Under the pieces are notes generated by a model, which did no database searches, was not told where the DNA came from, and was given only the letters and a program-made list of their open reading frames with translations. Source: Zonotrichia leucophrys gambelii (Eukaryota; Chordata; Aves; Passeriformes; Passerellidae). Taken from it: a stretch of DNA of 64,000 nt. Both the position numbers and the translations under genes were made by a program. Below are positions 26,548-38,605 of the stretch, in pieces. Each line of letters begins with the position of its first letter. The first letter of the stretch is position 1. The stretch spans positions 78,819,216 through 78,883,215 of the forward strand of contig NC_088171.1 in NCBI RefSeq assembly GCF_028769735.1. Reading direction: 5' to 3'.

Positions 26548-29500
26548 CATTCAATCATTATTAAGATTTGTAATAACTAGGGTGACTCAAAAGTTGAGAG
26601 AAAGCACATGAAGTGGTACAATGCAATGGTAATTATTACAGAAGAAACAGTTTATTATACAAAAACTGCTGTCAATAATCAGGTTGGTAACATGAGAAGG
26701 AAACTAGAAATCCAAATGGGGGTGTCAGACAGGCTGAGGCTAATGGCAAACACAGACCAGGCTCAGTGGTCAACAGGATAAGGTCCAAGCGCACTATCTA
26801 CAAGATACTCTGGTTCTCTCTTTGCATAAACTTCCACTCAGTTACACATTTTAATGGCTTTTTTATCATCCTGAAACCAGCTACGCAACCTATGCAGTGC
26901 AATGTGAAGATGGCCCAACTGGCTTCACCTAAGACTCAGCCCCTAACTCCTCTTGGCTCTGAAAGATGTGCCTGATGAACCAAACCAAACTGAGCAATGC
27001 CCAGCACAGCAGCCTTTGCTGGCAGACCTGGTAGGCAAGAGTAGCCAAACATAAGTGAATGCCTTAATGCCTTTGCCATTGACCAACACAACTCAACTCC
27101 TCCCAGTTCTTTCAGTCTCTCTGGTTAGCTTCATTTTGCTGAAAGCAGTCACCACTACAAACTCATTTCTGTGAAAACTGTTCCAACTCCTTGACTGCAA
27201 TCCATCTGACGAGAAACATTCTCAAAGTGTCTTTCTCATGTGGAGTAGAGATGTTCAACAATTTAGCCATTTGGGATTTAGTTTGCATCTTCCTGCATTT
27301 GCTCCAACCTGTCTGATGACTTCTAGCAAGTATGTCTAATAACATTTACAATGCCATTAGTACATTTTTGCTAGCAGACAGAGCAAGTCTGGACTTTTAC
27401 ATGCAGAGGTAGAGCATGGAGCAGAGTAGCTATGTCCTGGGAACTGACAACAGTCGTGTATTTCCTCCCACTCCCTCCTCTTTGAAATCTCTGTCTTGTG
27501 CCATTTGGCACCTTTCATACCCAAGCACTTCCTTAACTACTAAGCATCTACTTTTGTAGTTGTAGGCAATAACAAGCTGCATTTTACTTCCAGGGAAGCA
27601 TATAGCCTACATGAGCCAGAGGGAAACACCTGCACTTCTCTGGTCTTGGCATGTCCATGGCTGCATATCAGATCAAAACACAGTTGATGCCAAAGAGCCA
27701 CAGGTGCAGGAAGCTTGCTCCAGTGCTCATTTCCACAATATCCTCTTAAAAGAACAGCTTATCCTTGGCTAATTACACTTAAGAGAGCTGCTAACGACTC
27801 ATATGATTCTTTTTCACACATAAGTTTTAACTAAATGCCACTGTAAAACTAGAATTTGAGAGACAGACCATGCCATGCCAAGAACCTGATTTACTCATCT
27901 TAAAATTTAGTCTTCAGAAACTATCTGTACTCAACAACAGGAGCAAAACTTCTTGTCCAAGCCAGCTAGAAGTTTTGCTGATTTATCTCATTCTCCATTA
28001 TGCTATTCAGGGTAAAGTCTATGAGCTAAACCATTGTTCTTACACAGAAAGGGCCTTCAGAAGGTTGAGATGCTCTTGTACCAGTTCATTAGTGCATAGT
28101 GCAAAATGTAATTGAAATGCAAAAGTAATGCCATGTTTCAGGCATTAATTTTTGCAAATTAAAACTGAAGCCAAATCACTGCACTGAAACAGACTTCTCC
28201 AAAACTAAACAACATATTAACTAATACTGAAACAGTGATTTCTCATGTGATTAAGTATCACGTGTTATTTCCTTGGTTACTCCTTACCTGCATTAAAGGA
28301 AATCTAAGGCTAACATTTTTTCAAACATAGGTACAAACTCTACAGCAGCAAGAAGGCCTCTGCAGTCCTAGATCAGCCTGGAACAAGCAAGCCCACTAAC
28401 TCCATCCAGGGAGCACACAGAGGCATTTTAAACCAAACAGGCTGATTTTTTCCCCTTGTGCCAGTAAGTGCATGTTCATCCACTACCAGAGGGCCTGAGA
28501 GAATGCAGGAATGCTTAAAGTCATCATCTGTTTTTCCATTGCTTGTCACACCCTCTGTCAAAGGAAGTCATTAGAAGGTTCTTGCTCAAAACATAAGCAG
28601 TGGCAGTGTGTACAGGATGGAAAGACAAAAGGACGGAAGTGAAGAACAAAAGTATAACTTGTCCTATGTCTATGTCAGAAAACAAGTAGGAATATATCTG
28701 CAATGCTGGGTAGCAGAGGTGCGATTGTATCAATATTTCCTAAAATACCTCCCATGCTCCTAGTAGTAACAGATATTCATACTATTGAATGATTATACTA
28801 CACATCTGAAAAATCAATAGCTACCAAAACAAAGTTGCCATAGAAAAATAAGAGTTTTAGACAGATTACGGCTGTGATTCCAGCATAGCACAACTACTAA
28901 TTCATAATTTAACAAAAAGAATAAATGCTGTTTGAACATCCATGCTGTCTTGAAAAATCAGAAAGGTACCTGATTTCTGCATATAAATGCACACACAGAG
29001 ATGCATACAGTCAAGAAATGCAAGAGTGTGTCCATTTTTAACATCACTTCAGAAATCCAAGTTACACAATGCAATGAGTGCACCAGTATTACTACTATTT
29101 TGAAATTCATAATCTGGGTTTCAGATGTCAGCAAACACCTGAAGGCAAGCTTTCTCAATGGTTACTATCTGCAGTGTTCTGACTTTTTCTTTTGCAATAC
29201 AGCACACTTTTCTTTGAAGTAAAAAACACTCTTATTTGAGCTGAAACGCAACTTCAGACAGCATCACTACAAAATCTGAAGCTGTAGACAGAGGCATCTA
29301 TTAATGACAAATATCTTTACTAAGTCAGTCCACTCACAAATACCAAAATACATCTTGAATCTTATATCTAAAGCATTTAAAAATATACATTACTATGGAG
29401 GAATGTTTGCCTAAGTGGTTTTGGCACACAAAGGAAGAGATGGATATTGAGCATGTGTCCACTGTTCTAGGTCAGACAGAAAGGTTGATCCATCTCAGAG

Positions 29501-30168
29501 CTCCGCTGACAGTGCCCAACAGCAGATGCCTTTTTGGCACCACATCTCACTCTGAAGAAAAGCACACCTCTCAAAAAGGACTATCACACCCTTTTCATTT
29601 TCTCTTACCTTTAAAAGCATGTACTAACCATTAGTAAATACCTGTTTGAAAAGGAACTTTTTTCTTAGAGGAAAAAAATCACATAAAGCTTGATCTGTCC
29701 CCATGGTGACCTTTCACTATGTAAGAGTAGCTCTATTTCAAAGGGATAAATCTCAGCCTCAGTTGTCATTATCCCACTCCACTAGCTTGCAACAGTGCAG
29801 AATAACCTTTCTTAAGCACTTTCACTGTTCCCCTTTCCAGAACAGGCACCACTGATAAATAACACCTTTAAAAATCAAGACAACAAAAACTACCCACAGG
29901 CAGTACCTCACATAAGGGAGGTACTGTTGGCTTGAGATTTATTCACTATTTACCATATCCTGTCCCACCGACTAAAAACCAAACAGCCAAACAAATCTTC
30001 CTTCAGAGCCTTCCATTCCATCTGCTCCTCAGGAACATCCACAGGCACTTTCCCAAGGTACTCTTCAAGTTCATGAAATCTCTAAGTATACTGCCCTCTT
30101 TTAGTCTCTCAGATGAAGCTCTCCATGATTTAAGCAGTCTAGTGGTAGGTAGGCAAATATCCATCAAG

Positions 30169-30193
30169 ACAACTAGTATTAAATACTAGTTGT
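30169..30193. repeat. Perfect palindrome, 12-bp arms
   Basis: Arms ACAACTAGTATT and AATACTAGTTGT are exact reverse complements around a single A. It is intronic, with no known motif assigned. Confidence 0.9.
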
Positions 30194-32184
30194 TTCCTCA
30201 AATCTGCTTTTCTGTCTGACTCTTCCAATAAAGATGATAAGCTCTGGAGGACTGGAATTTTATTCTATTGCTGCAGTCCAGCAGCATGAACAACCAACAC
30301 TTCAATTCTGGAAGTCTGCAGGGAAAGCTGTTTCTCCTATTCCTGGCAAGAGCAAGCAGTTAATATTCTAATTTTCACTGAAAAAAGCCAGCAGAGAATA
30401 AAAACTCTTCAAGTTCATCAAGTACCCACCACAGTGGGTAAAACAAACTGCCAAGTGACATATAACAGGATCCCTGCAAAGGAATGCAGGGTCATGACAC
30501 ACGATCTTCCACAATGATTTATTCTTTTTAAAAAGTTGTAAAAATCAGGGGTTGAAGTAGGTGGTCATGTCACTCTTCATCCAACAAGTCTGCACTGATA
30601 CAGTGCACTGAATTAGACAAACTTTCATAACATTGTAAAAACCCCCACAAGTATCAGTAACTGATGGATGACTGAGCTGTGCTTGAAAGTGGCTACTTGC
30701 TCCTTCTGCACAGGCAGGAGGAAAAGATGCAGCTCACTGAAAACCTTACAGTTCTGCAGATGAGCCTGCTTGCTCCCCATCTGTTCATCGCCTTTTGGTC
30801 TCTGTTCAAACTGGAAGAATACCCTCCGGAGAGTGTGATCCCCAGGGTGCATCAGGTTTCTGATCCACACTGAATGCTGGGTCAGAGCTTGCCTGTGGAG
30901 AATGTTTTAATTACATCATGCTGGAATTTGGCAAGAGTCCTGGCATTTAATTAAACAGCCGTTTTTTGAAGCAAAGCTCACAGCAGAGCAGACAAAGAGA
31001 CACAGAGGCCTGACGATCTGCTTCATAGCAGCACTTCCCCTATGGCCCAGTGCCTACTCTGTAAGCACTCCCCATCTACCAGGAATACAACATCTCACAG
31101 CACCAGATGCCTAAAATCAGGCTAAATGGGGTGGTCTACACCCAGGAGTACAAAAACCACTCACATTTTCCAAGAGCAGTGAAAACCATAGTAGACTGAA
31201 TTCAGGCACGTAAAAGCCAATACTAGGAAAAGATGATTGGGGTTCTTCCTAATTGCTTTCTCCCATGAAGAAAAGTCCACAGAGTAGCCATGCCACCACA
31301 TTTCCCCAGACACTTAAAAACATAAGACCCAACAGGAAGATTAAAAAAATAGCAAGCACGATGGTCACTTTTACCTTGAGAGTAATTTTTTCCTGATGTA
31401 CAGAGAAAGGCCATTTAACAGCTTGACATTTAACAGTTTGACCATTTTAACAGTTTGAAGAACTCTTACTTTAAAATAGAATCTCCACCTCGGCTGCCAG
31501 GTGCAAAAGATAATTTTAAAACTATATTCCTGGGATCAAACATGCTAACTTCTAGTTTCAGTCGTTTTTCTTTTTTTTTTTTTAATCTATCAGGGATTTA
31601 TAACAGTCTGAACATTTGAAAAGGAACCAAGGACTGCTCCCCAGAAGCACGTAGCAAGCACATCCACCCAGAACATCTGTTCTACCTCTGGGAAACAAGA
31701 CCCATTCCGAGTTTCACAGCCCTGAACACAACAGCCTTAAAGGCAGCCTAACGTGTAAGATACCATTCCCAGCATCTCCAAGCACTCTAGTGGCAATTTC
31801 CTACAGGTTTTCTGGTTTAGATCAATATTGCCATTCTGGCCCTTTAAATAGGATCTTTTATGCAGGTTCTAGTAGTCTCTCATTGCAAATACATTCCCTG
31901 ATGTACAGTAGACTTTCCCATCTCCATGCTATGCCATGCTGACAATCCATGGCCAGTTTAGCAACACACTCTTGATCCCTTCTCCTCAGCTGCCTCCAAT
32001 CAATGAGATGCCTAATAAAAGTTTTACTGTCATGGTCTCTTCCCCACACTACTCAGTATTTTGCACCAGTGAGTTCATGCCATTTCTGCTTTTACCACCT
32101 CACAAAGTTCTGTCAAACATACTCTGTTATGGTCCTTTTGCAGTAAGGACGTTTCCCATCATTACACACATTGCTGCCTCATCT

Positions 32185-32256
32185 AGTTCAAAGTCAATAA
32201 TGAAAATGTTAGACAAGACAGGTCTCTGAGGAAATACCACCAGGAACATCACCATT
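32185..32256 (-). mobile_element. Possible old CR1/L3-type LINE relic
   Basis: The stretch around TAATGAAAATGTTAGACAAG followed by ACAGGTCTCTGAGGAAATAC resembles, in reverse complement, an internal CR1/L3 segment that reads roughly 'aatatgttaaacaggactgg ... ccctgggggacacc'. The match is short and diverged, so this is a tentative call. Confidence 0.35.
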
Positions 32257-34455
32257 GTTGCAATTCCCTCTTGAAAACACCTTACTATGTGCTCTTCACA
32301 TCAACCAAAGTTTTGTTCACCCAAAGACATCTCATTTCAGGAGACAGGTTTGCCAGGACTACTGGCAGAAGGGGAAAAGGAGGTGAGGCAGCCAAGAGCT
32401 GCAGTGAGCCTGCAGGTACTGTGCAGCAGAAGACACTGCCCTCTAGAAGAAGTAATTGCTTTCTAAAGCATTAAAAAAAAACAACACAAGGCAGCGTTGC
32501 CTTTCATTAAGGAAGTAAAACTGATGTGTGCTTGGTTTTGATACAGTTTTACACTAAAATTCAGCTTGAGAAAGTTTGAAAACCTAACCCAGTAGCATCA
32601 TGTTCAACATAATGACAACTATCCCCACAAGCATCACAAAACCTTACAGCTTCCTTTCTGTGAACTGTCAAATATTAAACTTTCTTTGATAGTATTTGGA
32701 GACAAAAGTAAGACACTAAACATATGACAAATCCATTTTCAGAGGTCTTCTCTCCCTTTAAAAATTTATTTAATAAAAAAATAGAACAGCTGCCACCAAG
32801 ACCTAGAACACAAAGACTGATTTCTTGTCCAACCCCATAAAAATGGACTTGAACTTGAAATTGGCCAACTAAGATTTATATTTGCTCATGTAAAAATTGA
32901 AAGCTAATCACCCCCCCAAAAATAATTAAAATCAAAAGCCCAAACGAATCCCAACTAAAAGAAAGTCCACAAAACAATAGTAGCAATAACATCTGGAGCT
33001 AAAATAATTGAAATTCTATGAAAGTCAAGCTACTTGTCTTAAAGCTAACCCACATTTTTACTAATACCTGGTCATAGTATACAAGCCCTGTAGAGCCTCA
33101 AATATATCAAAAACTCTGAATGCTTGGCCATGAGAACCCATTAAATTGAGCAATTGCCAAAGCACATTATAGGGAAGATGTGAGGTTGGACTGTCAAGCA
33201 TGCTCAAACAAAAATTTATGGGAATTTGGAAGCTTTTAAAAGTTTTTCTACTGTACACAATATCTGCAGCATGAGTTGTTCTCATTACAAGGATATAGTT
33301 TTCTAAAACATGGTAGCAAATACTAAATTTCAAGTTTAATCTGATGTGACGATTTTAAGTTCTTATATGCGTAGTCATTTTAACTCTGACAAAACTCTGA
33401 AGAGACAGACATTTTTAACAAGTAGATGCTAAAATTCTCCACAAAAATTGGAGACCTCCAGGCTGCCCAAAATTCATATGACTGTAATGATTTCAAAATA
33501 CAGCTGAACTGAAGACACCTTGGAAGCTGGTATATATTATGAATGCAATTACTACTGTCACAATTAATATATCCCTGGGTCATCAGAATTTCCATTCTAC
33601 CTAAGAAAGAGGCAAAGGGTGCCCTGATGACCTTCAGCAAACACTTGTTTCTATGCACCATGTTTTGGATGAGGCTTCTGGAAACTGTTTTCACCAGATT
33701 ACTGCTAACCTGCTACACATAGAGTAGAGAGAAGTACTGTGTCAGGCAAGACAGGAAACACCTGAACTGAACAGAGAACCACACTTGCTTATACAAAAAC
33801 CTACACCACTTAGGGCCAGCAAGGCAGAGGTGTCAGATCTCATCTCAGAAAGCTCCTCCTTTCAATCTCCTTCCATCAAAAAATTATTTAATACACATGT
33901 TCTAATGAATGATCTGCATGGTTTGGCTACCAGCTATAATCTTTTGATTTGTACTTACAGAGTCAGAATTCTTAAAGACCCATGGAAAGGTCTAACTACA
34001 ATCTGACTTCAGAATGGATTACAGTATGCTTAATGTCACACATTCCCCAGCTGGCTTACAAACTCACTCAGAAACAATCACACTGACTGTCTGCATCCCA
34101 ATAGCAGATTTTATTTTTAACATTAAGAATATATATGCTTATATTTCTTTCATTTCAAAGGTTTAATATTTTCTTTAAAGGATAGCATCTTTTAACTAGA
34201 CCTTTTTAATTGGATTACTATATGGAAATTATAGTGAGAATTACTATTACTAACACTTTACATACCCCTAGGAGCCCAGAAATACTATTTCAGTCAAAAG
34301 CTACCCAAGGACACCCTCATAGAAATGAAAAACAATCAATGCTATGTGTTCTCTGTAACTGTTCTGACTGCCCTTAGAAAAAACACACACCGAAGCTGCA
34401 GCTCTTCATTGTATTTGTAAATACTGGGGTCCATGTAGTTATCCATATCACCACA

Positions 34456-35045
34456 AAACAGAAATTGGAAGAGACCTTTAAGATTATCAGCTCCAACCAT
34501 GAACCTCACACTGCCAAGCCTAGTACTAAACCATATCCCCAAGTGCTACATCTACAAATCTTTTAAATATCTGCCGGGATGAAGACTCAACCACTTCCCT
34601 AGGTATCCCATTCCATGGCTTGACAATTCTTTCTGTGAAGAAATTTTGCCTAATATCCAATATAAACCACCTCTGGCACAACTTGAGGTCATCCTATCAC
34701 TTGTTACCTGGGAGAAGAGACCAACACTCACTCCACCATCCTTTCAAGCAGTTGTATAGAGTAGTATGGTCCCCCCTTGAGCCTGCTTTTCTTGAGACTA
34801 AACAACCCCAGCTCCCACAGCTGCTCCTGATAAGACTTGTGCTCCTTTCACCAGCTGTTTCACTTCTCTGGACCCCCTCCAGCACCTCAATGTCTTTCTT
34901 GTTGTGAGGGTCCCAAAACTTGATTCAAGGTGTGCCCTCACCAGTGCTGGGGCGGGGACAATCACTGCCCTGTCCTTGCCCTGTCCAACTGGCCACTCTA
35001 TTAATGATACAGGCCAGGGTGCCATTGGCCCTCCTGGTCACCTGG
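34456..35045 (-). mobile_element. CR1 LINE 3' fragment
   Basis: This is about 590 bp of CR1 3' region in reverse complement: the 3' end (GAAGAGACCTTTAAGATTAT), the GCTACATCTACAAATC segment, ATTCTTTCTGTGAAGAAATTT, CCACAGCTGCTCCTGATAAG, and the GCCATTGGCCCTCCTGGTCA segment. It is sense relative to FBXL7 transcription. It is the longest of the minus-strand copies and is non-coding. Confidence 0.93.
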
Positions 35046-35502
35046 AGGAAAAAACGTATTAAAAAAAGAAGCAACCATGATAAATAAATAACATTTGATG
35101 TGTTGGTCAGTTGCGCAACTGAACAAGCAAATCCCTAGCAATGAAAACAAATTACTATCAGGACTGCACACAGACTGCTGTCAACTTGAATAGCAGAAGT
35201 CTTAAAATACCTAGAAGGACTGCTTAAGCTTCTGGGTCCTGTGCCTGCTGTAGATGACTCGGACAAGAACATCAACAGAAACAGAAAACTCATTACAAAA
35301 GCAAGCCTCCAAGCAAGGACCCTCTAACAGAAGCCATAACTAAGCAGAAAACAGAACAAAATGTTATATGTTTTGCTTTTAACACTAGCAGAATATTTAC
35401 CTTGTTTTTCTCATGGCAGGAAGTCTGAATGCGTGCTTGAAAAAAGTTCTGAAGACCTAGCCACACTGCTACACCTTTAGGCTGTCATTTTCCATGTTCT
35501 AT

Positions 35503-35902
35503 AGAATCACAGAATATCCTAGTTTGAAAAGGACCCATAAGGATCACCAGTCTGTCTCCTGGCCCGGCACAAGACCCCCCAAGAATTACACCATGAGCTT
35601 GACTATTGTCCAAATAATTCTTGAACTCTGTCAGGGTTGGTGCTGTGACCACCTCCCTGGAGAACTGCTCCAGTGCCCAAACACCCTCTGGGTGAAGAAC
35701 CTTTTCCTGATATCCAGCCTACACCTCCCCTGACACAACTTCAAGCCAGTCCCTTGGATCCTGTCACTGGTCAGCACAGAGAAGAGATCAGTGCCTGCCC
35801 ATCCTCTTCCCCTCATGAGGAAGTTGTAACTGCAATGAGATCCTCCTTAAGCTCCTCCATGGTGAACAAACTAAGTGACCTCGGTCACTCCTCTAATTGT
35901 TT
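35503..35902 (-). mobile_element. CR1 LINE 3' fragment (CR1-J-like)
   Basis: A second, separate CR1 3' end starts here in reverse complement with ATAGAATCACAGAATATCCT, followed by AACTCTGTCAGGGTTGGTGC, CACCCTCTGGGTGAAGAACC and GATCAGTGCCTGCCCATCCT. It resembles the wording of CR1-J copies common in neoavian birds; the subfamily call is from memory. It is an independent insertion rather than a continuation of the preceding copy, because it begins again with a 3' end. Confidence 0.93.
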
Positions 35903-37600
35903 CTTAACAATTTTGGATTTATATATGAAGCAAGAACCACATCTCAGTATTACCAGTATTACTTTTTGGAACTAACCCGGGCAATTCTCATAGCAGCTTT
36001 TAGTAAAACTTTATTTTCTATATGAATCAATCATGACTGGTAAGTCATGCAAGTACTTTAGCTTTTAATAAAGACATGGCATTTAATTTAAAAGTAGTTG
36101 GATTGCTTCTGTATTTCCAGAATTACATCAATAGTATACCTAAAATTCATTGCATTTCCTCTCTGAACAAGTTTCCCCCATTTGAATCACCTTTTAGAGT
36201 TGTTTGCCAATTTAAGATGAACAGTCAGTGTTTCTAAGTCCAAGTTGCTCCATTTAATCCAGAGCATCCAGCAGATTTCCTGACATGGGAAGCAGAGCCA
36301 TATTGCCCGTGGGTATCTGACATCCAGCTATCAGAAGCTGTTCATGCCAGGAGACACAAACACAAACAAACAAGATGATATCAAGAATTCTTGACATGGC
36401 AGAGGCTGACAAGATTCAACTTTTAGTAAAGAAACTAAAATATTTAGTTACTTAGCGTTCTTCTTTTAAGAGCACAGACCAGAAGACAGCAACAGTCCTT
36501 ATTAGGCTTTAAGAGAAACACAATCTAAAGAACAAGTCAGAAGAAATCAAGCCATTAATACCACATATTTGCTTAGACTTGGAGCATCCTACCTTGTGAT
36601 GCAAAAGGCCCTCAGTCTGCAGGAAATGCTCACCATAAAAAAAAACAGTATTCAGGAAAAAAAAAGCCTAAGCAGGATTAGATAATTACAAACAGAGACA
36701 AGCAAGTTAGGCAGCTTTGAGTCACAGCTGTTGTCAAGCTACAAAATGTGCTTTTTGCAGAATTCTGCCAATAATCACAGACAGTAAATGTGTCCATTTG
36801 CCTGTCTTCTATCCTTACGAAGGAGGAAACAGACACCACAATTCTATTCTTTTTTCAAACCCCTGGAATGGCTTCAAGTCCATAAAGGAATTCTCCACAA
36901 GTTATTTGAAATTCACAGACCAGACCAAATTTAGAAATTTGCTGAAGAAGCAGTGTCCCTTAGCAGTGGAATTTCTTCCTGTGCAAAGCTTCTACAGGGA
37001 TGAGGGTCACAGTTTAGACAATTATACCATCAACAAAAGGATTCTCCAATGGTACTTTACCTGATCAAGGGAACTATTACAGACTAAATTCGGAAATGCC
37101 CTTTCCTCTGGGGAACTAAAATTATGGGGGCTTACAGCTATACCCAGCAGGTATACTGGCTTTCCCTCTGGGTTCACCCTCTGTCTAAAAGGTAGTCTCA
37201 TTGTACTGAAATAGAGACTTCCAGAAGAAAAAGGATACTTTCTAAAAGCAAACAGATGCTTAGATTCACCCTCATTCTCAGTGAGAGTTGTCCCAGTTGG
37301 ACCCACCAAGTCCAAGTCAGGGCTTGGAGCTACAGTACAGGGTGATACAAGCAAAGTATTTCAGAATAAGCTATTTCAGGGTAAGATGAACTCAAACAAT
37401 GATATGCTTCAAAGCTTTTACTGTAAATATAAAACCCATCCCTTATTGAGAGCTATTAAAAACAGATGAACAATAAAAATGCTTATGCAGGAAAAATAAA
37501 AAGTTTGGAAAAAACTCAGCTTTATTTCTTATGGTCCGTAAATCCAATAGTTAGAGATGTACTATACATGTGACCAAAACTCCATTTCCAGAAGCCTAGA

Positions 37601-37648
37601 ATAGTTCACTGCAAATTCAGTTCACTTTCATAGTTCACTGCAAATTCA
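37601..37648 (+). repeat. Direct repeat, 19 bp at 29-bp spacing
   Basis: ATAGTTCACTGCAAATTCA occurs at 37601-37619 and again at 37630-37648, separated by GTTCACTTTC, which itself repeats part of the unit. It is a local duplication. Confidence 0.9.
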
Positions 37649-37784
37649 TGGAGCTTCGATTAATTTTGTCATTATGAGAGGAGCAGATCACACATGTAGG
37701 CTAATACACTGTCACTCAGCAAGGCTGCACTACTGGAACGGGGCTAGAAAAGCAGCTCTATCTTTCTGACAGCCCACCCATCAA

Positions 37785-38152
37785 ATCAAAAGGCTAAGAG
37801 AGTAGGGTTTGTTGAGATTGGGAAAAAGAATGCTTTGGGGTGACCTAGGTGTGGCCTTTCAGTGCCTGAAGGGAGCTCCCAAGAAAGATGGAGAGGGATT
37901 TTTACAAAGACAGGTAGTAAAAGGACAGGGGTGATTGGTTTCAAACTGAGAGCAAGTTTAGGATAGATATTAGCAAGATATTCTTGTGTGGGTGGTGAGG
38001 CTGCCCAGAGAAGCTGTGGGCGCCCCATCCCTGGAAGTGTTCAAGGACAGGTTGGATGGAGGTGTGAGCAAAGGGTGTCCATGTCCATGGCAGTGGGGTT
38101 GGAACTAGATGATCTTTAAGGCCCCTTCCAATCCAGGCCATTCTGTGACTAA
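37785..38152 (+). mobile_element. CR1 LINE 3' fragment
   Basis: A typical CR1 3' region: GGTGACCTAGGTGTGGCCTT, CAGTGCCTGAAGGGAGCTCC, GAGGCTGCCCAGAGAAGCTG, TCCCTGGAAGTGTTCAAGGA, and the end GGCCCCTTCCAATCCAGGCC ATTCTGTGA. It is about 370 bp, 5'-truncated, and antisense to FBXL7. Confidence 0.94.
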
Positions 38153-38579
38153 ACAGCAAGGAAAAAAATTCTCTCTTAATGAAACTTCTCATATTGCTGC
38201 TGCTCTGAGGCTCAACCACAAGGTGTCAGAAACAAATGTTTTTAGCTAAACTATAGTGATGAATGATCACAATTTGCAGGATTTCATTTCTAACACAAAA
38301 TATGACTGCAGCTTTTCACTTCTACTGACAACTGTAGTCAAAAGAACTGTAGTATTTCAAATAAGGAGCAATGAAGACCTAACAGGAAAGAAGTACTCAC
38401 TTATCTCTCATTCTTGCTTCAGATACCAGTCACACTTCTAGAATGTACAATTCTAGCTTACAGGTTCTCTCTTAACTCCTGACACGATTCCATTAAACTA
38501 TTCTTTGCTCATAAAGCATGAAGGGTCACCAGGCTACGGGGGGTCTCATTTCAGCCAGTTCATGTATTTTAGGTTCTAC

Positions 38580-38605
38580 ACAAAGGTTCTCCCAGGAACC
38601 TTTGT
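38580..38605. repeat. Inverted repeat, 10-bp arms
   Basis: ACAAAGGTTC and GAACCTTTGT are perfect reverse complements separated by six bases, in intron 1 about 430 bp beyond a CR1 end. Confidence 0.85.

Noticed and set aside
26341..26611. Hydrophobic minus-strand frame that looks like a membrane protein, and its Lys/Asn-rich complement
   Set aside because: Both are translations of the A/C-only low-complexity tract.
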